Assembly: GCA_905181755.1 (NCBI GenBank)
Contig: CAJIYY010000031.1
Span: forward strand, 1 to 6,510
From: Candidatus Dadabacteria bacterium UBA1144
Lineage (GTDB): Bacteria; Desulfobacterota_D; UBA1144
DNA length: 6,510 bases
Direction of reading: 5' to 3'
Shown: piece after piece, positions 1 to 6,455 of the stretch
Position numbering within the stretch: position 1 is the stretch's first letter
How the letters are laid out: each line of letters opens with the position of its first letter
The notes under the pieces: model-generated
Told to the model about the DNA's origin: nothing
What the model saw: the letters and a program-made list of their open reading frames with translations, nothing else
Database searches by the model: none
Position numbers and translations under genes: made by a program

Positions 1-171
1 TTTGATCCTACTCTGGATATTTATTTTGAGGAATACAATAGGAATAATTCTAGTGTTCGATTTTCTGGAAGAATGATTGTCGATGCTACACAAAAAGACT
101 GGTATCCTAAAGTTCTAAATATGAGTCTAGATATTGTCGAGAAGGTTGAAAAAAATTGGAAGAAATATTAG
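1..171 (+). CDS. UbiD-family decarboxylase, C-terminal fragment (start outside window)
   Basis: This is an open frame from the window edge to a TAG stop, giving the last 56 residues of a protein. The stretch GRMIVDATQKDW followed by a charged helix ending VEKVEKNWKKY resembles the C-terminus of UbiD-family prenylated-FMN decarboxylases. In that family a (K/R)hxhDAT motif is followed by a tryptophan-containing segment and a closing helix of the type V...V...W..LG. UbiD enzymes decarboxylate aromatic or unsaturated acids. In futalosine menaquinone pathways a UbiD-like protein (MqnL) is assigned to the decarboxylation of 1,4-dihydroxy-6-naphthoate. The frame overlaps the mqnE start by 16 nt, which implies translational coupling and supports a menaquinone role by context. 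The catalytic and cofactor-binding parts are outside the window, so the family call rests on a short tail. The precise substrate is inferred from the neighbour only. Confidence 0.6.
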   Translation, partial: FDPTLDIYFEEYNRNNSSVRFSGRMIVDATQKDWYPKVLNMSLDIVEKVEKNWKKY

Positions 172-1262
172 ACAATTTTGACCAACTCTGTTTTGATCAT
201 AATCTGATCACTATTAAAAATAAAATATTAAATAATGAAAGGTTAGGGTTTAAAGAAGCCGAAATCATTATGGAAACCAGAGACTTGAACTCTTTAGGTG
301 TTTTGGCGAAATATAAAAAATTCTTGAAAGATGGAAGAAAAATATATTTTGTTGTTAACAGGCATATTAATCCTACAAATATTTGTGCTATTTCATGTAA
401 ATTCTGTGCGTTTGGCAAGACAAAAAAATCGTCTGATGCATATGAAATGAGTATGGATCAAATTCTCTCTTTATTAAATGAAGAATTAAAGGAAATCCAT
501 ATTGTTGGAGGCCTTCATCCTGATTGGAAGTTTGATAAATACTTAGAGATAATTAGAGAAGTAAGTAGAGCTATGCCGGGGGCCCATATTAAGGCTTTTA
601 CTGCTGTTGAAATAGATTGGTTTGCTCAGATATCTGGCTACAGTATTGAAAAAGTAATAAGTGAGCTTATGGAAGCTGGGGTTGATGCCTTACCAGGTGG
701 AGGTGCTGAAATTTTTGCTCCGGAAGTGAGAAAAAAAATCTGCTCTCCTAAAACAACTGGAGATTCTTGGTTAAGTATTCACAAAGCCGCTCACAAGCTT
801 GGCCTTCCTTCTAATGCGACTATTCTATATGGACACTTGGAGTCTAACCATGATGTTATTGATCATTTGGAAAAGTTGAGAAACTTGCAGGATGAGACAA
901 ATGGTTTTCTTGCCTTTATACCAGTTCTTTTTCAACCCTACAATACTCAGCTAAAATATGTGAAGCCTTTCCCTTTTTCTTATGATCTGAAAATCCATGC
1001 GTTATCTAGACTGTATCTTGATAACTTCCCGCACATTAAAGCTTACTGGATTACATTAGGAGAAAAAGCTGCACAAGTGGCATTCCATTACGGAGTTTCT
1101 GATGCCGATGGTACTATAATCTCTGAAAAGATAATTCATGATGCTGGTGCAAAATCTGAAGTTGGCCATACTCGGGAATTCTTTGTGAAGATGATTAAAG
1201 ATTCAGGCTATTTACCTGTTGAAAGAGATGCTTTGTATAACGAGTTGAAAACTTATGATTAA
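156..1262 (+). CDS. mqnE: Aminofutalosine synthase MqnE (radical SAM)
   Basis: MqnE joins 3-[(1-carboxyvinyl)oxy]benzoate to the adenosyl group of S-adenosylmethionine, giving 6-amino-6-deoxyfutalosine in the futalosine route to menaquinone. The 368-residue length fits the family. The radical SAM cluster motif CxxxCxxC is at C77, C81 and C84 and follows VVNRHINPTNI. Other family blocks are HIVGGLHPD (115-123), KAFTAVEID (146-154), LPGGGAEIF (179-187), SNATILYGH (219-227), LGEKAAQVA (301-309) and the C-terminal PVERDALYN. These favour MqnE over the related cyclase MqnC. The start is TTG at 156: an in-frame TGA lies at 147-149, GAAGG at 141-145 gives 10-nt spacing, and the first ATG (codon 39) would remove the conserved N-terminal region with ERLGFKEA. 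The gene overlaps the upstream UbiD-like gene by 16 nt and is followed closely by a PhzF-family gene. Confidence 0.95.
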   Translation: MEEILDNFDQLCFDHNLITIKNKILNNERLGFKEAEIIMETRDLNSLGVLAKYKKFLKDGRKIYFVVNRHINPTNICAISCKFCAFGKTKKSSDAYEMSMDQILSLLNEELKEIHIVGGLHPDWKFDKYLEIIREVSRAMPGAHIKAFTAVEIDWFAQISGYSIEKVISELMEAGVDALPGGGAEIFAPEVRKKICSPKTTGDSWLSIHKAAHKLGLPSNATILYGHLESNHDVIDHLEKLRNLQDETNGFLAFIPVLFQPYNTQLKYVKPFPFSYDLKIHALSRLYLDNFPHIKAYWITLGEKAAQVAFHYGVSDADGTIISEKIIHDAGAKSEVGHTREFFVKMIKDSGYLPVERDALYNELKTYD

Positions 1263-1335
1263 ACTTGATGTTTTTTTTTGTCAGTTTTTAGTAAAACCTA
1301 TGATTCAGGTAATCCAGCAGCAGTATGTATCCTAA
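1255..1335 (+). other. Out-of-frame 5' leader of the PhzF-family gene with a T9 slippery tract
   Basis: ATG at 1255 overlaps the end of mqnE (the stop is at 1260-1262). It opens a frame encoding MIKLDVFFCQF and running to TAA at 1333-1335. The first eight residues match the expected first strand of a PhzF protein. Nine T at 1271-1279 then put the sequence out of register with the main gene. One extra T, or a -1 ribosomal slip on T TTT TTT, gives MIKLDVFFLSVF joined to SKTYDSGNPAAV, which fits the family N-terminus well. Whether this is a read error, a real mutation or functional slippage cannot be told from this sequence. Confidence 0.6.
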
Positions 1336-2069
1336 GTCAAGACGATTTTAACAATACTCCATTAATGCAAAAGATTTCTAAAAGAATCAATTTTTCCGAA
1401 GTTGCTTTTCTAAGTATTTCTAATAATCAGTATCTTATAAGATGGTTTTCTCCTAAGAAAGAAGTAGAGATATGTGGTCATGCTACAATTGCCGCATTCG
1501 AATTATTAGTAAAAATAGGTTTAGTTGATTTAGACAAGTGGCTTTTAATAAAGTCTAAAAAGTATAATTTTAGACTAAGAAAAGATTCCATTTCGAACAC
1601 AATTATCTTGCAACTTCCTATATTTGAATTAAAAGAATGTGCTAAAAATAAGATAAATGATGTAATTGATGTAAGTTCAGTCTCTAGAGTTTCATCTTCA
1701 AATTTGGACTATATTTGTGAGATAAATTCTTTAAAGAACTTGAGAACAGTAAAGGTGGATTTTGAAAAACTCATAGAAGTAAAGAAAAGGGGATTGATTG
1801 TTTCTTTCTTAGATTCAAAAAATACTGACATATATTTTAGATATTTTTGTCCTAAACTTGGTTTCGAGGAAGATCCTGGGACAGGAAGCGCATTATCGTC
1901 TTTGTATACTTTTTGGGAAAAAAGAGCAGATTTTAGCGAAAAAGTAAGCTTTTTTCAAGAATCAAGAAGAAAAAGTAGAGGATTTGTACAAAAATTGAAA
2001 AAAGAAGATTTTGTATCTCTAGAAACCATTGTTTCAGACTCTTTTGAAAAGACTTTAGAAATAGACTAA
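1278..2069 (+). CDS. PhzF-family isomerase/epimerase-like protein, N-terminus possibly frameshifted
   Basis: This is a PhzF-fold protein (diaminopimelate-epimerase-like double barrel). The family includes the phenazine isomerase PhzF and many enzymes of unknown substrate such as YddE. From the TTG at 1278 it has 263 residues. Visible motifs are GNPAAVC (11-17), NFSEVAFL with the likely catalytic Glu at E41, RWFSPKKEVEICGHAT with H68, and EDPGTGSA with D199, matching the family pattern DPxTGSA. There is no phenazine cluster here, so the substrate is unknown. Position directly behind mqnE suggests co-transcription but does not prove a menaquinone role. The TTG at 1278 has no ribosome-binding site and lies inside a T run. 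Starting there drops the first beta strand of the fold. That strand (MIKLDVFF) is encoded in another frame from ATG 1255, which overlaps the mqnE stop region. The gene may therefore need a -1 shift or an extra T, may carry a sequencing error, or may be slightly truncated. The rest of the frame is intact. Confidence 0.85.
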   Translation: MSVFSKTYDSGNPAAVCILSQDDFNNTPLMQKISKRINFSEVAFLSISNNQYLIRWFSPKKEVEICGHATIAAFELLVKIGLVDLDKWLLIKSKKYNFRLRKDSISNTIILQLPIFELKECAKNKINDVIDVSSVSRVSSSNLDYICEINSLKNLRTVKVDFEKLIEVKKRGLIVSFLDSKNTDIYFRYFCPKLGFEEDPGTGSALSSLYTFWEKRADFSEKVSFFQESRRKSRGFVQKLKKEDFVSLETIVSDSFEKTLEID

Positions 2070-2085
2070 ATGTTTTTTTTGTTGT

Positions 2086-2105
2086 ATAAATAATTCTTTA
2101 TTTAT
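2086..2105. repeat. Small AT-only inverted repeat upstream of tRNA-Cys
   Basis: ATAAATAA (2086-2093) and TTATTTAT (2098-2105) are perfect 8-bp arms around TTCT. They follow a run of eight T (2073-2080) that comes just after the PhzF-family stop codon. The stem has no G-C pair, and the T run precedes it instead of following it, so a classic intrinsic terminator is unlikely. It may simply be AT-rich tRNA promoter sequence. Confidence 0.3.
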
Positions 2106-2107
2106 CT

Positions 2108-2179
2108 GGCGGTGTAGCCAAGCGGTAAGGCGATGGTCTGCAAAACCATTATACCCCGGTTCGAATCCGGGCACCGCCT
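2108..2179 (+). tRNA. tRNA-Cys (anticodon GCA)
   Basis: The cloverleaf folds fully. The acceptor stem is GGCGGTG (2108-2114) with CACCGCC (2172-2178), and the discriminator base is T at 2179, as usual for tRNA-Cys. The D arm has GCC/GGC around a loop containing GG. The anticodon stem is ATGGT/ACCAT with loop CTGCAAA, giving GCA at 2140-2142. The T stem is CCCGG/CCGGG with loop TTCGAAT. No CCA is encoded after position 2179, so it must be added by the CCA-adding enzyme. The gene lies 38 nt after the PhzF-family stop and 97 nt before tRNA-Leu. It may share a transcript with either. Confidence 0.97.
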
Positions 2180-2276
2180 GAAGTACCCTACGGTATTAAG
2201 TGCAGGCACCATAGTATTCTATTCATATATTCCATAAATGCCTTTATTCATGTAATATTCAAACATTATTTCGGAT

Positions 2277-2360
2277 GCCCGAGTGGCGAAATAGGTAGAC
2301 GCAAGGGACTTAAAATCCCTCGGTAGTAATACTGTGCCGGTTCGAGTCCGGCCTTGGGCA
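2277..2360 (+). tRNA. tRNA-Leu (anticodon UAA)
   Basis: This is an 84-nt class II tRNA with a long variable arm. The acceptor stem is GCCCGAG (2277-2283) with CTTGGGC (2353-2359), including one G-U pair, and the discriminator is A at 2360, typical of leucine tRNAs. The anticodon stem is AGGGA/TCCCT with loop CTTAAAA, giving TAA at 2311-2313. The T arm is GCCGG, TTCGAGT, CCGGC. CCA is not encoded. The gene ends 18 nt from the convergent methyltransferase stop. No clear terminator is visible in that gap. The 97 nt between the two tRNAs holds no gene or strong hairpin that I can support. Confidence 0.97.
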
Positions 2361-2378
2361 TACATCTTAAAAAAGGTT

Positions 2379-2972
2379 TTATTCTTTAGAAAAGATCATT
2401 GATATCCAAGGGTCTTTTTTAAAGCTCTTAATTAGATTAAGGTTTATTCCAGAAGCTAAATTAACGTACTTATTTTCTTTATTTATATTAAATCCTGAAA
2501 TTACCAGGTAGCCATTATTGCTAATAATTTCTGAAATTTTTAAAAGATTTTTGGGAATGAAGGAGCCTGATATGTTTACTACGACTAAGTCGTACTTTTT
2601 ATTCTTACTCAAAGGATTGTCAACTAATTCTGGCAACTTTAGTTTCTTAGTGAAATTTGATTTGAAATTCTTTAGACACTCGTTTCTTGCAAATTCATCT
2701 ATCTCAGAATAATCAACCTCAGTAAAGCTCATTTTCTTTATAAAGATTGAAAGAATTCCAGAGCCTGAACCAATGTCTAAGGCACTATCGATGGATTTAT
2801 TTTGAATATATAAGAATTTTAGTGACTCTATTGATAAAAGGGTTGTTGAATGATTTGATCCAAAAGCACTACCTTTATTTAAGAAGATTTCTATTGTTCT
2901 ATTGTTTTCAAGTTCAACAACATGAGTCTCATCTTCGGTTCTTTCTTCAATGTAGATATCAAAATTTTCCAT
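2379..2972 (-). CDS. prmA: PrmA-like methyltransferase (ribosomal protein L11 methyltransferase family), short form
   Basis: This is a SAM-dependent class I methyltransferase most like PrmA, which trimethylates ribosomal protein L11. PrmA hallmarks are NKGSAFGSNHSTT (32-44; family DPGxAFGTGxHxTT), the SAM-binding glycine motif LDIGSGSG (65-72), the acidic strand-2 end around EVDYSEID (85-92), DLVVVNIS (128-135; family DxVVANI) and NGYLVISGF (153-161). It has 197 residues against roughly 290 in E. coli. The missing part is the N-terminal L11-recognition domain, so L11 as substrate is uncertain. The AFGTGxH block has also diverged to AFGSNH. It starts 28 nt after the iron-transporter ATPase gene on the same strand, so it is probably the last gene of that transcript. 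The ATG at 2972 has only a distant AGGA upstream, so initiation is probably weak or coupled. The gene could be a shortened PrmA or a related methyltransferase with another target. Confidence 0.75.
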   Translation of the reverse strand: MENFDIYIEERTEDETHVVELENNRTIEIFLNKGSAFGSNHSTTLLSIESLKFLYIQNKSIDSALDIGSGSGILSIFIKKMSFTEVDYSEIDEFARNECLKNFKSNFTKKLKLPELVDNPLSKNKKYDLVVVNISGSFIPKNLLKISEIISNNGYLVISGFNINKENKYVNLASGINLNLIKSFKKDPWISMIFSKE

Positions 2973-3000
2973 AAAAATGTGAAGTATCTTTCCTAAAAAG

Positions 3001-3765
3001 TTAAGTTGTCTCAGATTCTATTACTGACTTCCAATATAGCATGTCACCTGTTTCGCAAATAAATTGTTTTTTAATATCTTTATTTAAAGGATTAAGTACT
3101 ACATCTTTTGGTTTACCTATTTGAGTAATTCGTCCTTCACTAACAATTGCCAATTTGTCCGCACAAGTTAAACCATCATTGAAATCATGAGAAACTATCA
3201 GTGCAGTTGTATTATTTTGCTTTAAAATTTTCTTTGTATCTATACGCAGAGAAAACTTTAAAGCCCTATCAAGACCATTGAACGGTTCATCCATAAGAAT
3301 AATTTTAGGATTTGGGGCAAGAGCCCTAGCTAGGGCAACTCTTTGCTGTTCACCGCCTGACAAGCTATGAGGAAATGAATTTTTGTATTTTAATATTTTA
3401 AACAAGCTTAGGAGCTCATCACATCTATTTATTTTTTCTTCTTTTGTTCCATCCATTCCAAAGATGATATTCTCCAGAACATTTAGATGAGGGAAAAGAG
3501 CTCTTTCTTGTAGAACCAAGCCTATGTTTCTTTTGTGTGTTTCCAAGTGCGATGATTGGTTAGAAATAATCTCATTATCTAATAGAACTGATCCTCCCTC
3601 CTGTCTCTCCAGCCCAGCTATGATTCTCAATAAAGTCGTCTTTCCAGTACCCGATTCTCCGATTAGGCATACAATCTCACCTTCTAAAATCTCCAAGCTT
3701 AGATTATCTAGGATTTTTTTCCCCGAATAGGTGTGAGTTATTCTATCTAATTTTAATTTATTCAT
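3001..3765 (-). CDS. fbpC: Ferric iron ABC transporter ATP-binding protein (FbpC/AfuC-like)
   Basis: This is the cytoplasmic ATPase that would drive import through the adjacent permease. All nucleotide-binding motifs are present: Walker A GESGTGKTT (36-44), Q-loop Q86, signature LSGGEQQR (135-142), Walker B IILMDE (155-160), D-loop GLD (164-166) and the H-loop histidine H193 in VSHD. It has 254 residues, while typical FbpC/PotA-type subunits of about 350 carry a C-terminal TOBE regulatory domain. Only about 60 residues follow the H-loop, so that domain appears absent or reduced. The ATG at 3765 overlaps the permease stop by 8 nt, which implies translational coupling. Iron is assigned from the FutA-type binding protein in the operon, because the ATPase alone could equally belong to a thiamine, sulfate or polyamine system. 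Confidence 0.9.
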   Translation of the reverse strand: MNKLKLDRITHTYSGKKILDNLSLEILEGEIVCLIGESGTGKTTLLRIIAGLERQEGGSVLLDNEIISNQSSHLETHKRNIGLVLQERALFPHLNVLENIIFGMDGTKEEKINRCDELLSLFKILKYKNSFPHSLSGGEQQRVALARALAPNPKIILMDEPFNGLDRALKFSLRIDTKKILKQNNTTALIVSHDFNDGLTCADKLAIVSEGRITQIGKPKDVVLNPLNKDIKKQFICETGDMLYWKSVIESETT

Positions 3766-5368
3766 TTTTATTTCTGTCTAATATCTTAATTAATAATAAT
3801 ATAGGAATAAGGCTAACTATTACAATAGCTATTGAAGGGGCGGCTGCCTCTACCATCCTTTCGTCTGATGCAAACATGTATGCAGATACTGATAATGTAT
3901 CAAAATTGAAAGGTCTTAGTATTAAAGTTGCTGGCAACTCCTTTATTACCTCAATAGATATAAGCAACAGAGCAATAAGGGAGCTATTCTTAAGCATGGG
4001 CAAGTGAATTCTTTTGAGTAAGTTTAGCTTAGTAGATCCCAGACTTAAAGCCGCGTCATCAACGCTTTTATTTATTTTCCTAAATCCAGACTCTATGCTT
4101 GAGTTAGGTAAAGCATAGAATTTAATTGAATAAATCAATATAAGACCAAACACAGAGCCTATTAACATCGTATCTGTAAAAATATTTATTAATGAAAATA
4201 GATCTAAGACCCCGAGGGCTAGCACAACTCCTGGTATCCCATAGCCAGATGAAATCGCCTTATTTATAAGACTTAATGGTCTATTCTCTTTCATCCTTAA
4301 TAAGTAATTAACGATGATGGAGACTGAAACACAGAATATTCCGCTTATTAAGGCTAGGGATATCGTGTTAATAGCAGAATAGACAAAGTTGAGATCAAAA
4401 TATTCCAAGTTGAATGATATAGTCCAATAAAGTAATTGAGTTATTGGAATTAAAAATCCAATAAGTATAGGTATCGAGCAAAATATTGTAGCTAGTAAAC
4501 TTTTTAAACCATAAAGTTTGATTGGAACAAGTTCTCTGTTAGTCGTTAAGGATAAATTGAATTGAATTTTCTTTCTTGAGTATTTTTCTATTAGAAGAAA
4601 GGATAAGAAGAAGATGAATAATACAGCTGCTAGTTGTTTGGCTGTTACTATATCATTCATTCCAAACCAGGTTCTAAATATTCCCGAAGTAAATGTTGGA
4701 ATAGCAAAATGCTCCACAGCACCAAAATCAGATATCGTTTCCATAGCTACAATCATGAGGCCTGCGATAATAGATGGTCGAGCTAAAGGTAGAGCGAGCT
4801 TATAGAAGGTACTTTTCTTGGATAGTCCCAATGTCCTGGCAATGTCAAAGACATCTCTGGATTGATTGGTAAATGCAGTTTGAGCAATCAGGTAAACGTA
4901 TGGGTACAAGGTAAAAGAAAAAATTGTAATTGCACCACCGAGGTTTCTAACAGAAGGAAAAAAATTGTAGTTTTCGTCAATGTTGAATATCGAATTGACA
5001 ACATTGTTCATTGTTCCGCCGGAATCAAATAGTCCAGTAAAAGCATAAGCCATTATGTAGGGTGGGATTGCGAGAGGTAATATTAGGGCCCATTTAAAAA
5101 TTTTTTTACCTTTAAAATCGCATGTTGTGACAATCCAAGCGGATGAAACCCCTAGTACAAAAACTCCTATGGAAACACCTGCTACGAGTATAGTCGTGTT
5201 GGTTAAATACTCAGCCAGTACTGTTTGAAAAAGGTGTTGCCAGGAGTCAGAATATCCTTGAAATAAGCTCGTTAATATTAAGATTATAGGGGTTAGGAAG
5301 ATTAGTGATATGAATGTGAAAAATAATATTGGTAACTTCTCAAGTGTTTTCTCTATGATTGATTTCAA
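3758..5368 (-). CDS. fbpB: Ferric iron ABC transporter permease (FbpB-like, two fused permease domains)
   Basis: This is an inner-membrane permease of 536 residues formed by two BPD_transp_1 domains in tandem, the usual FbpB/ThiP layout. Hydrophobic segments run throughout, including 13-36, 58-80, 93-113, 145-166, 245-260, 290-312 and 332-356 in the first two thirds and 374-418, 463-474 and 510-530 near the end. Each half has an EAA-type loop that docks on the ATPase: DIARTLGLSKKSTFYKLALP (175-194), and a second one at 437-458 with DDAALSLGSTKLNLLKRIHL. The start is TTG at 5368, one nt after the binding-protein stop. An in-frame TGA just upstream excludes a longer form, and no strong ribosome-binding site is seen, so translation is probably coupled. 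ThiP is a similar length, but the partner binding protein points to ferric iron. Confidence 0.92.
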   Translation of the reverse strand: MKSIIEKTLEKLPILFFTFISLIFLTPIILILTSLFQGYSDSWQHLFQTVLAEYLTNTTILVAGVSIGVFVLGVSSAWIVTTCDFKGKKIFKWALILPLAIPPYIMAYAFTGLFDSGGTMNNVVNSIFNIDENYNFFPSVRNLGGAITIFSFTLYPYVYLIAQTAFTNQSRDVFDIARTLGLSKKSTFYKLALPLARPSIIAGLMIVAMETISDFGAVEHFAIPTFTSGIFRTWFGMNDIVTAKQLAAVLFIFFLSFLLIEKYSRKKIQFNLSLTTNRELVPIKLYGLKSLLATIFCSIPILIGFLIPITQLLYWTISFNLEYFDLNFVYSAINTISLALISGIFCVSVSIIVNYLLRMKENRPLSLINKAISSGYGIPGVVLALGVLDLFSLINIFTDTMLIGSVFGLILIYSIKFYALPNSSIESGFRKINKSVDDAALSLGSTKLNLLKRIHLPMLKNSSLIALLLISIEVIKELPATLILRPFNFDTLSVSAYMFASDERMVEAAAPSIAIVIVSLIPILLLIKILDRNKNE

Positions 5369-5369
5369 A

Positions 5370-6395
5370 TTAATGCCATTTGAGCTGATCCATCATTCTG
5401 ACTGCCCTTGCGTTATTTTTTCCTAATTTCTTTATAGATTTAATGTCTTCCTTGAAGCTTATTCCAAATTTTCTTATTAGAGGATGTGGTTCAACGTTCT
5501 CAAGAACAGAATATTCGAAGGTGTTGTATATAATATGTTTTTGGGCTTCTGGGGATAAAAGAAATTCTAGAAATTTCACTGCGTTTTTATAATTAGGAGA
5601 ATTTCTTAAGATTCCTGCACCACTTATATTCATATGAGTTCCGCTATTCTTCTGATTAGGGAAGTGTATATTGATTTTTGCTGCTGCCTTTTGTTGATCC
5701 ACTCCTTGGTTCCCGGACAACATTAGACCTATATAATAGCTATTTGCTATAGCAATATGTGCCTCACCTTTTGATACCGCAATTATTTGAGCTCTATCGT
5801 TTCCTTGGGGTTTCCTAGCAAAGTTCTCTATGAATTTTTTCATCCAGATTTTAGTAGAATCGTAACCATTTCGATGAATTAGTGATGCAACTAGGGATTG
5901 ATTATAGATATTATTTGAGCTTCTAATTGCTATTTTGTTTTTCCACTTTAATTCTGACAAATCCTCATAGTCTAAAGAGTGAAGATCTTTCTTGCTAGTT
6001 GTTGCAGGATTGTAAAATATGACTCTCGCCCTCTTTGTTAAAGCAATCCACATATTATTCTCTCCAATCAAATATTCAGGTAGAGCTTCTTTGATTAGGG
6101 GAGAATTAATTTCTTGGAACATACCCAATTGTTCCACTCTCCATAAATTTCCAGCATCTACGACTATTAGAACATCCGCTGGCGACCCTTCTCCTTCTGA
6201 TTTTATTCTTTCAATTAAGACTTTTCCTTTTGATGAGATATAGTTGACTTTAATTCCATATCTCTGTTCGAATATTTTATAAAGTTCTTTATCAGATTCG
6301 TAATGTCTTGATGTATATAAATTAATTTCCTCAACAGCGTGAGAGCTATAAACAAGAGAAAAAATAAGAATTATAATATGTAAAAAATATTTCAT
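5370..6395 (-). CDS. fbpA: Periplasmic ferric iron-binding protein of an ABC transporter (FutA/FbpA-like)
   Basis: This is a periplasmic solute-binding protein for Fe3+. From ATG 6395 it has 341 residues and a Sec signal peptide MKYFLHIIILIFSLVYSSHA, with likely cleavage before VEEINLYTSRHY. FutA-family blocks follow in order: YTSRHY near the mature N-terminus, GSPADVLIVVDAGNLWR, LTKRARVIFYN, RSSNNIYNQSLVASL, NFARKPQGNDRAQI, IANSYYIG, PNQ...GTHMNISGAG and a late LEFLLSPEAQ. Probable iron ligands by family comparison are the His-Tyr pair of SRHY, the Tyr of IYNQ and the two adjacent Tyr of SYY. An in-frame TTG at 6401 would add two residues. ATG is preferred because the GAGG at 6406-6409 lies 10 nt before it but only 4 nt before TTG. 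The gene is first in the operon, behind a promoter with a palindrome. Confidence 0.94.
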   Translation of the reverse strand: MKYFLHIIILIFSLVYSSHAVEEINLYTSRHYESDKELYKIFEQRYGIKVNYISSKGKVLIERIKSEGEGSPADVLIVVDAGNLWRVEQLGMFQEINSPLIKEALPEYLIGENNMWIALTKRARVIFYNPATTSKKDLHSLDYEDLSELKWKNKIAIRSSNNIYNQSLVASLIHRNGYDSTKIWMKKFIENFARKPQGNDRAQIIAVSKGEAHIAIANSYYIGLMLSGNQGVDQQKAAAKINIHFPNQKNSGTHMNISGAGILRNSPNYKNAVKFLEFLLSPEAQKHIIYNTFEYSVLENVEPHPLIRKFGISFKEDIKSIKKLGKNNARAVRMMDQLKWH

Positions 6396-6405
6396 GAACA
6401 AAATG

Positions 6406-6409
6406 CCTC
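6406..6409 (-). promoter_or_regulatory. Ribosome-binding site of the iron-binding protein gene
   Basis: GAGG on the - strand ends 10 nt before ATG 6395. The same spacing is seen at mqnE (GAAGG to TTG 156). This supports ATG over the nearby in-frame TTG at 6401. Confidence 0.6.
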
Positions 6410-6416
6410 GTATTTA

Positions 6417-6445
6417 ATATCATGGATATTATATATCCATGATAT
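6417..6445. promoter_or_regulatory. Perfect 13-bp inverted repeat, probable operator
   Basis: The arms ATATCATGGATAT (6417-6429) and ATATCCATGATAT (6433-6445) are exact reverse complements separated by TAT. The repeat covers the -10 box of the iron operon promoter. No T run follows on either strand, so an operator is more likely than a terminator. Iron operons are commonly controlled by Fur, Irr, RirA or IscR-type regulators. The site is AT-rich and symmetric like a Fur box, but it does not match the classic GATAATGATAATCATTATC closely, so the regulator is not assigned. Confidence 0.65.
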
Positions 6446-6455
6446 CTTTGTTCAA
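6428..6455 (-). promoter_or_regulatory. Sigma70-like promoter of the iron-uptake operon
   Basis: On the - strand, TTGAAC (6450-6455) and a perfect TATAAT (6428-6433) are separated by 16 nt. Transcription would start around 6420 and leave a short leader of about 25 nt before the ATG at 6395. The -10 box lies at the centre of a perfect palindrome, so a bound regulator would block polymerase. Confidence 0.65.

Noticed and set aside
2070..2093. Seven-codon ORF (ATG, then a T run, ending TAA) overlapping the PhzF-family stop region.
   Set aside because: It is too short, is low-complexity, has no ribosome-binding site, and sits in AT-rich tRNA leader sequence.
2180..2276. Spacer between the two tRNAs, with short pairings TACC/GGTA and AGGCA/TGCCT.
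   Set aside because: The stems are only 4-5 bp, one with a loop of about 30 nt, and there is no T run, so no terminator or small RNA can be supported.
2361..2378. Possible bidirectional terminator between tRNA-Leu and the convergent methyltransferase gene.
   Set aside because: Only A and T runs around GG are present. No stable stem is seen.
3758..5368. Assignment of the operon to thiamine uptake (ThiP is also about 536 residues and ThiQ lacks TOBE).
   Set aside because: The binding protein carries clear FutA-type ferric iron motifs (SRHY, IYNQ, SYY, FARKPQG), so iron is the better call.
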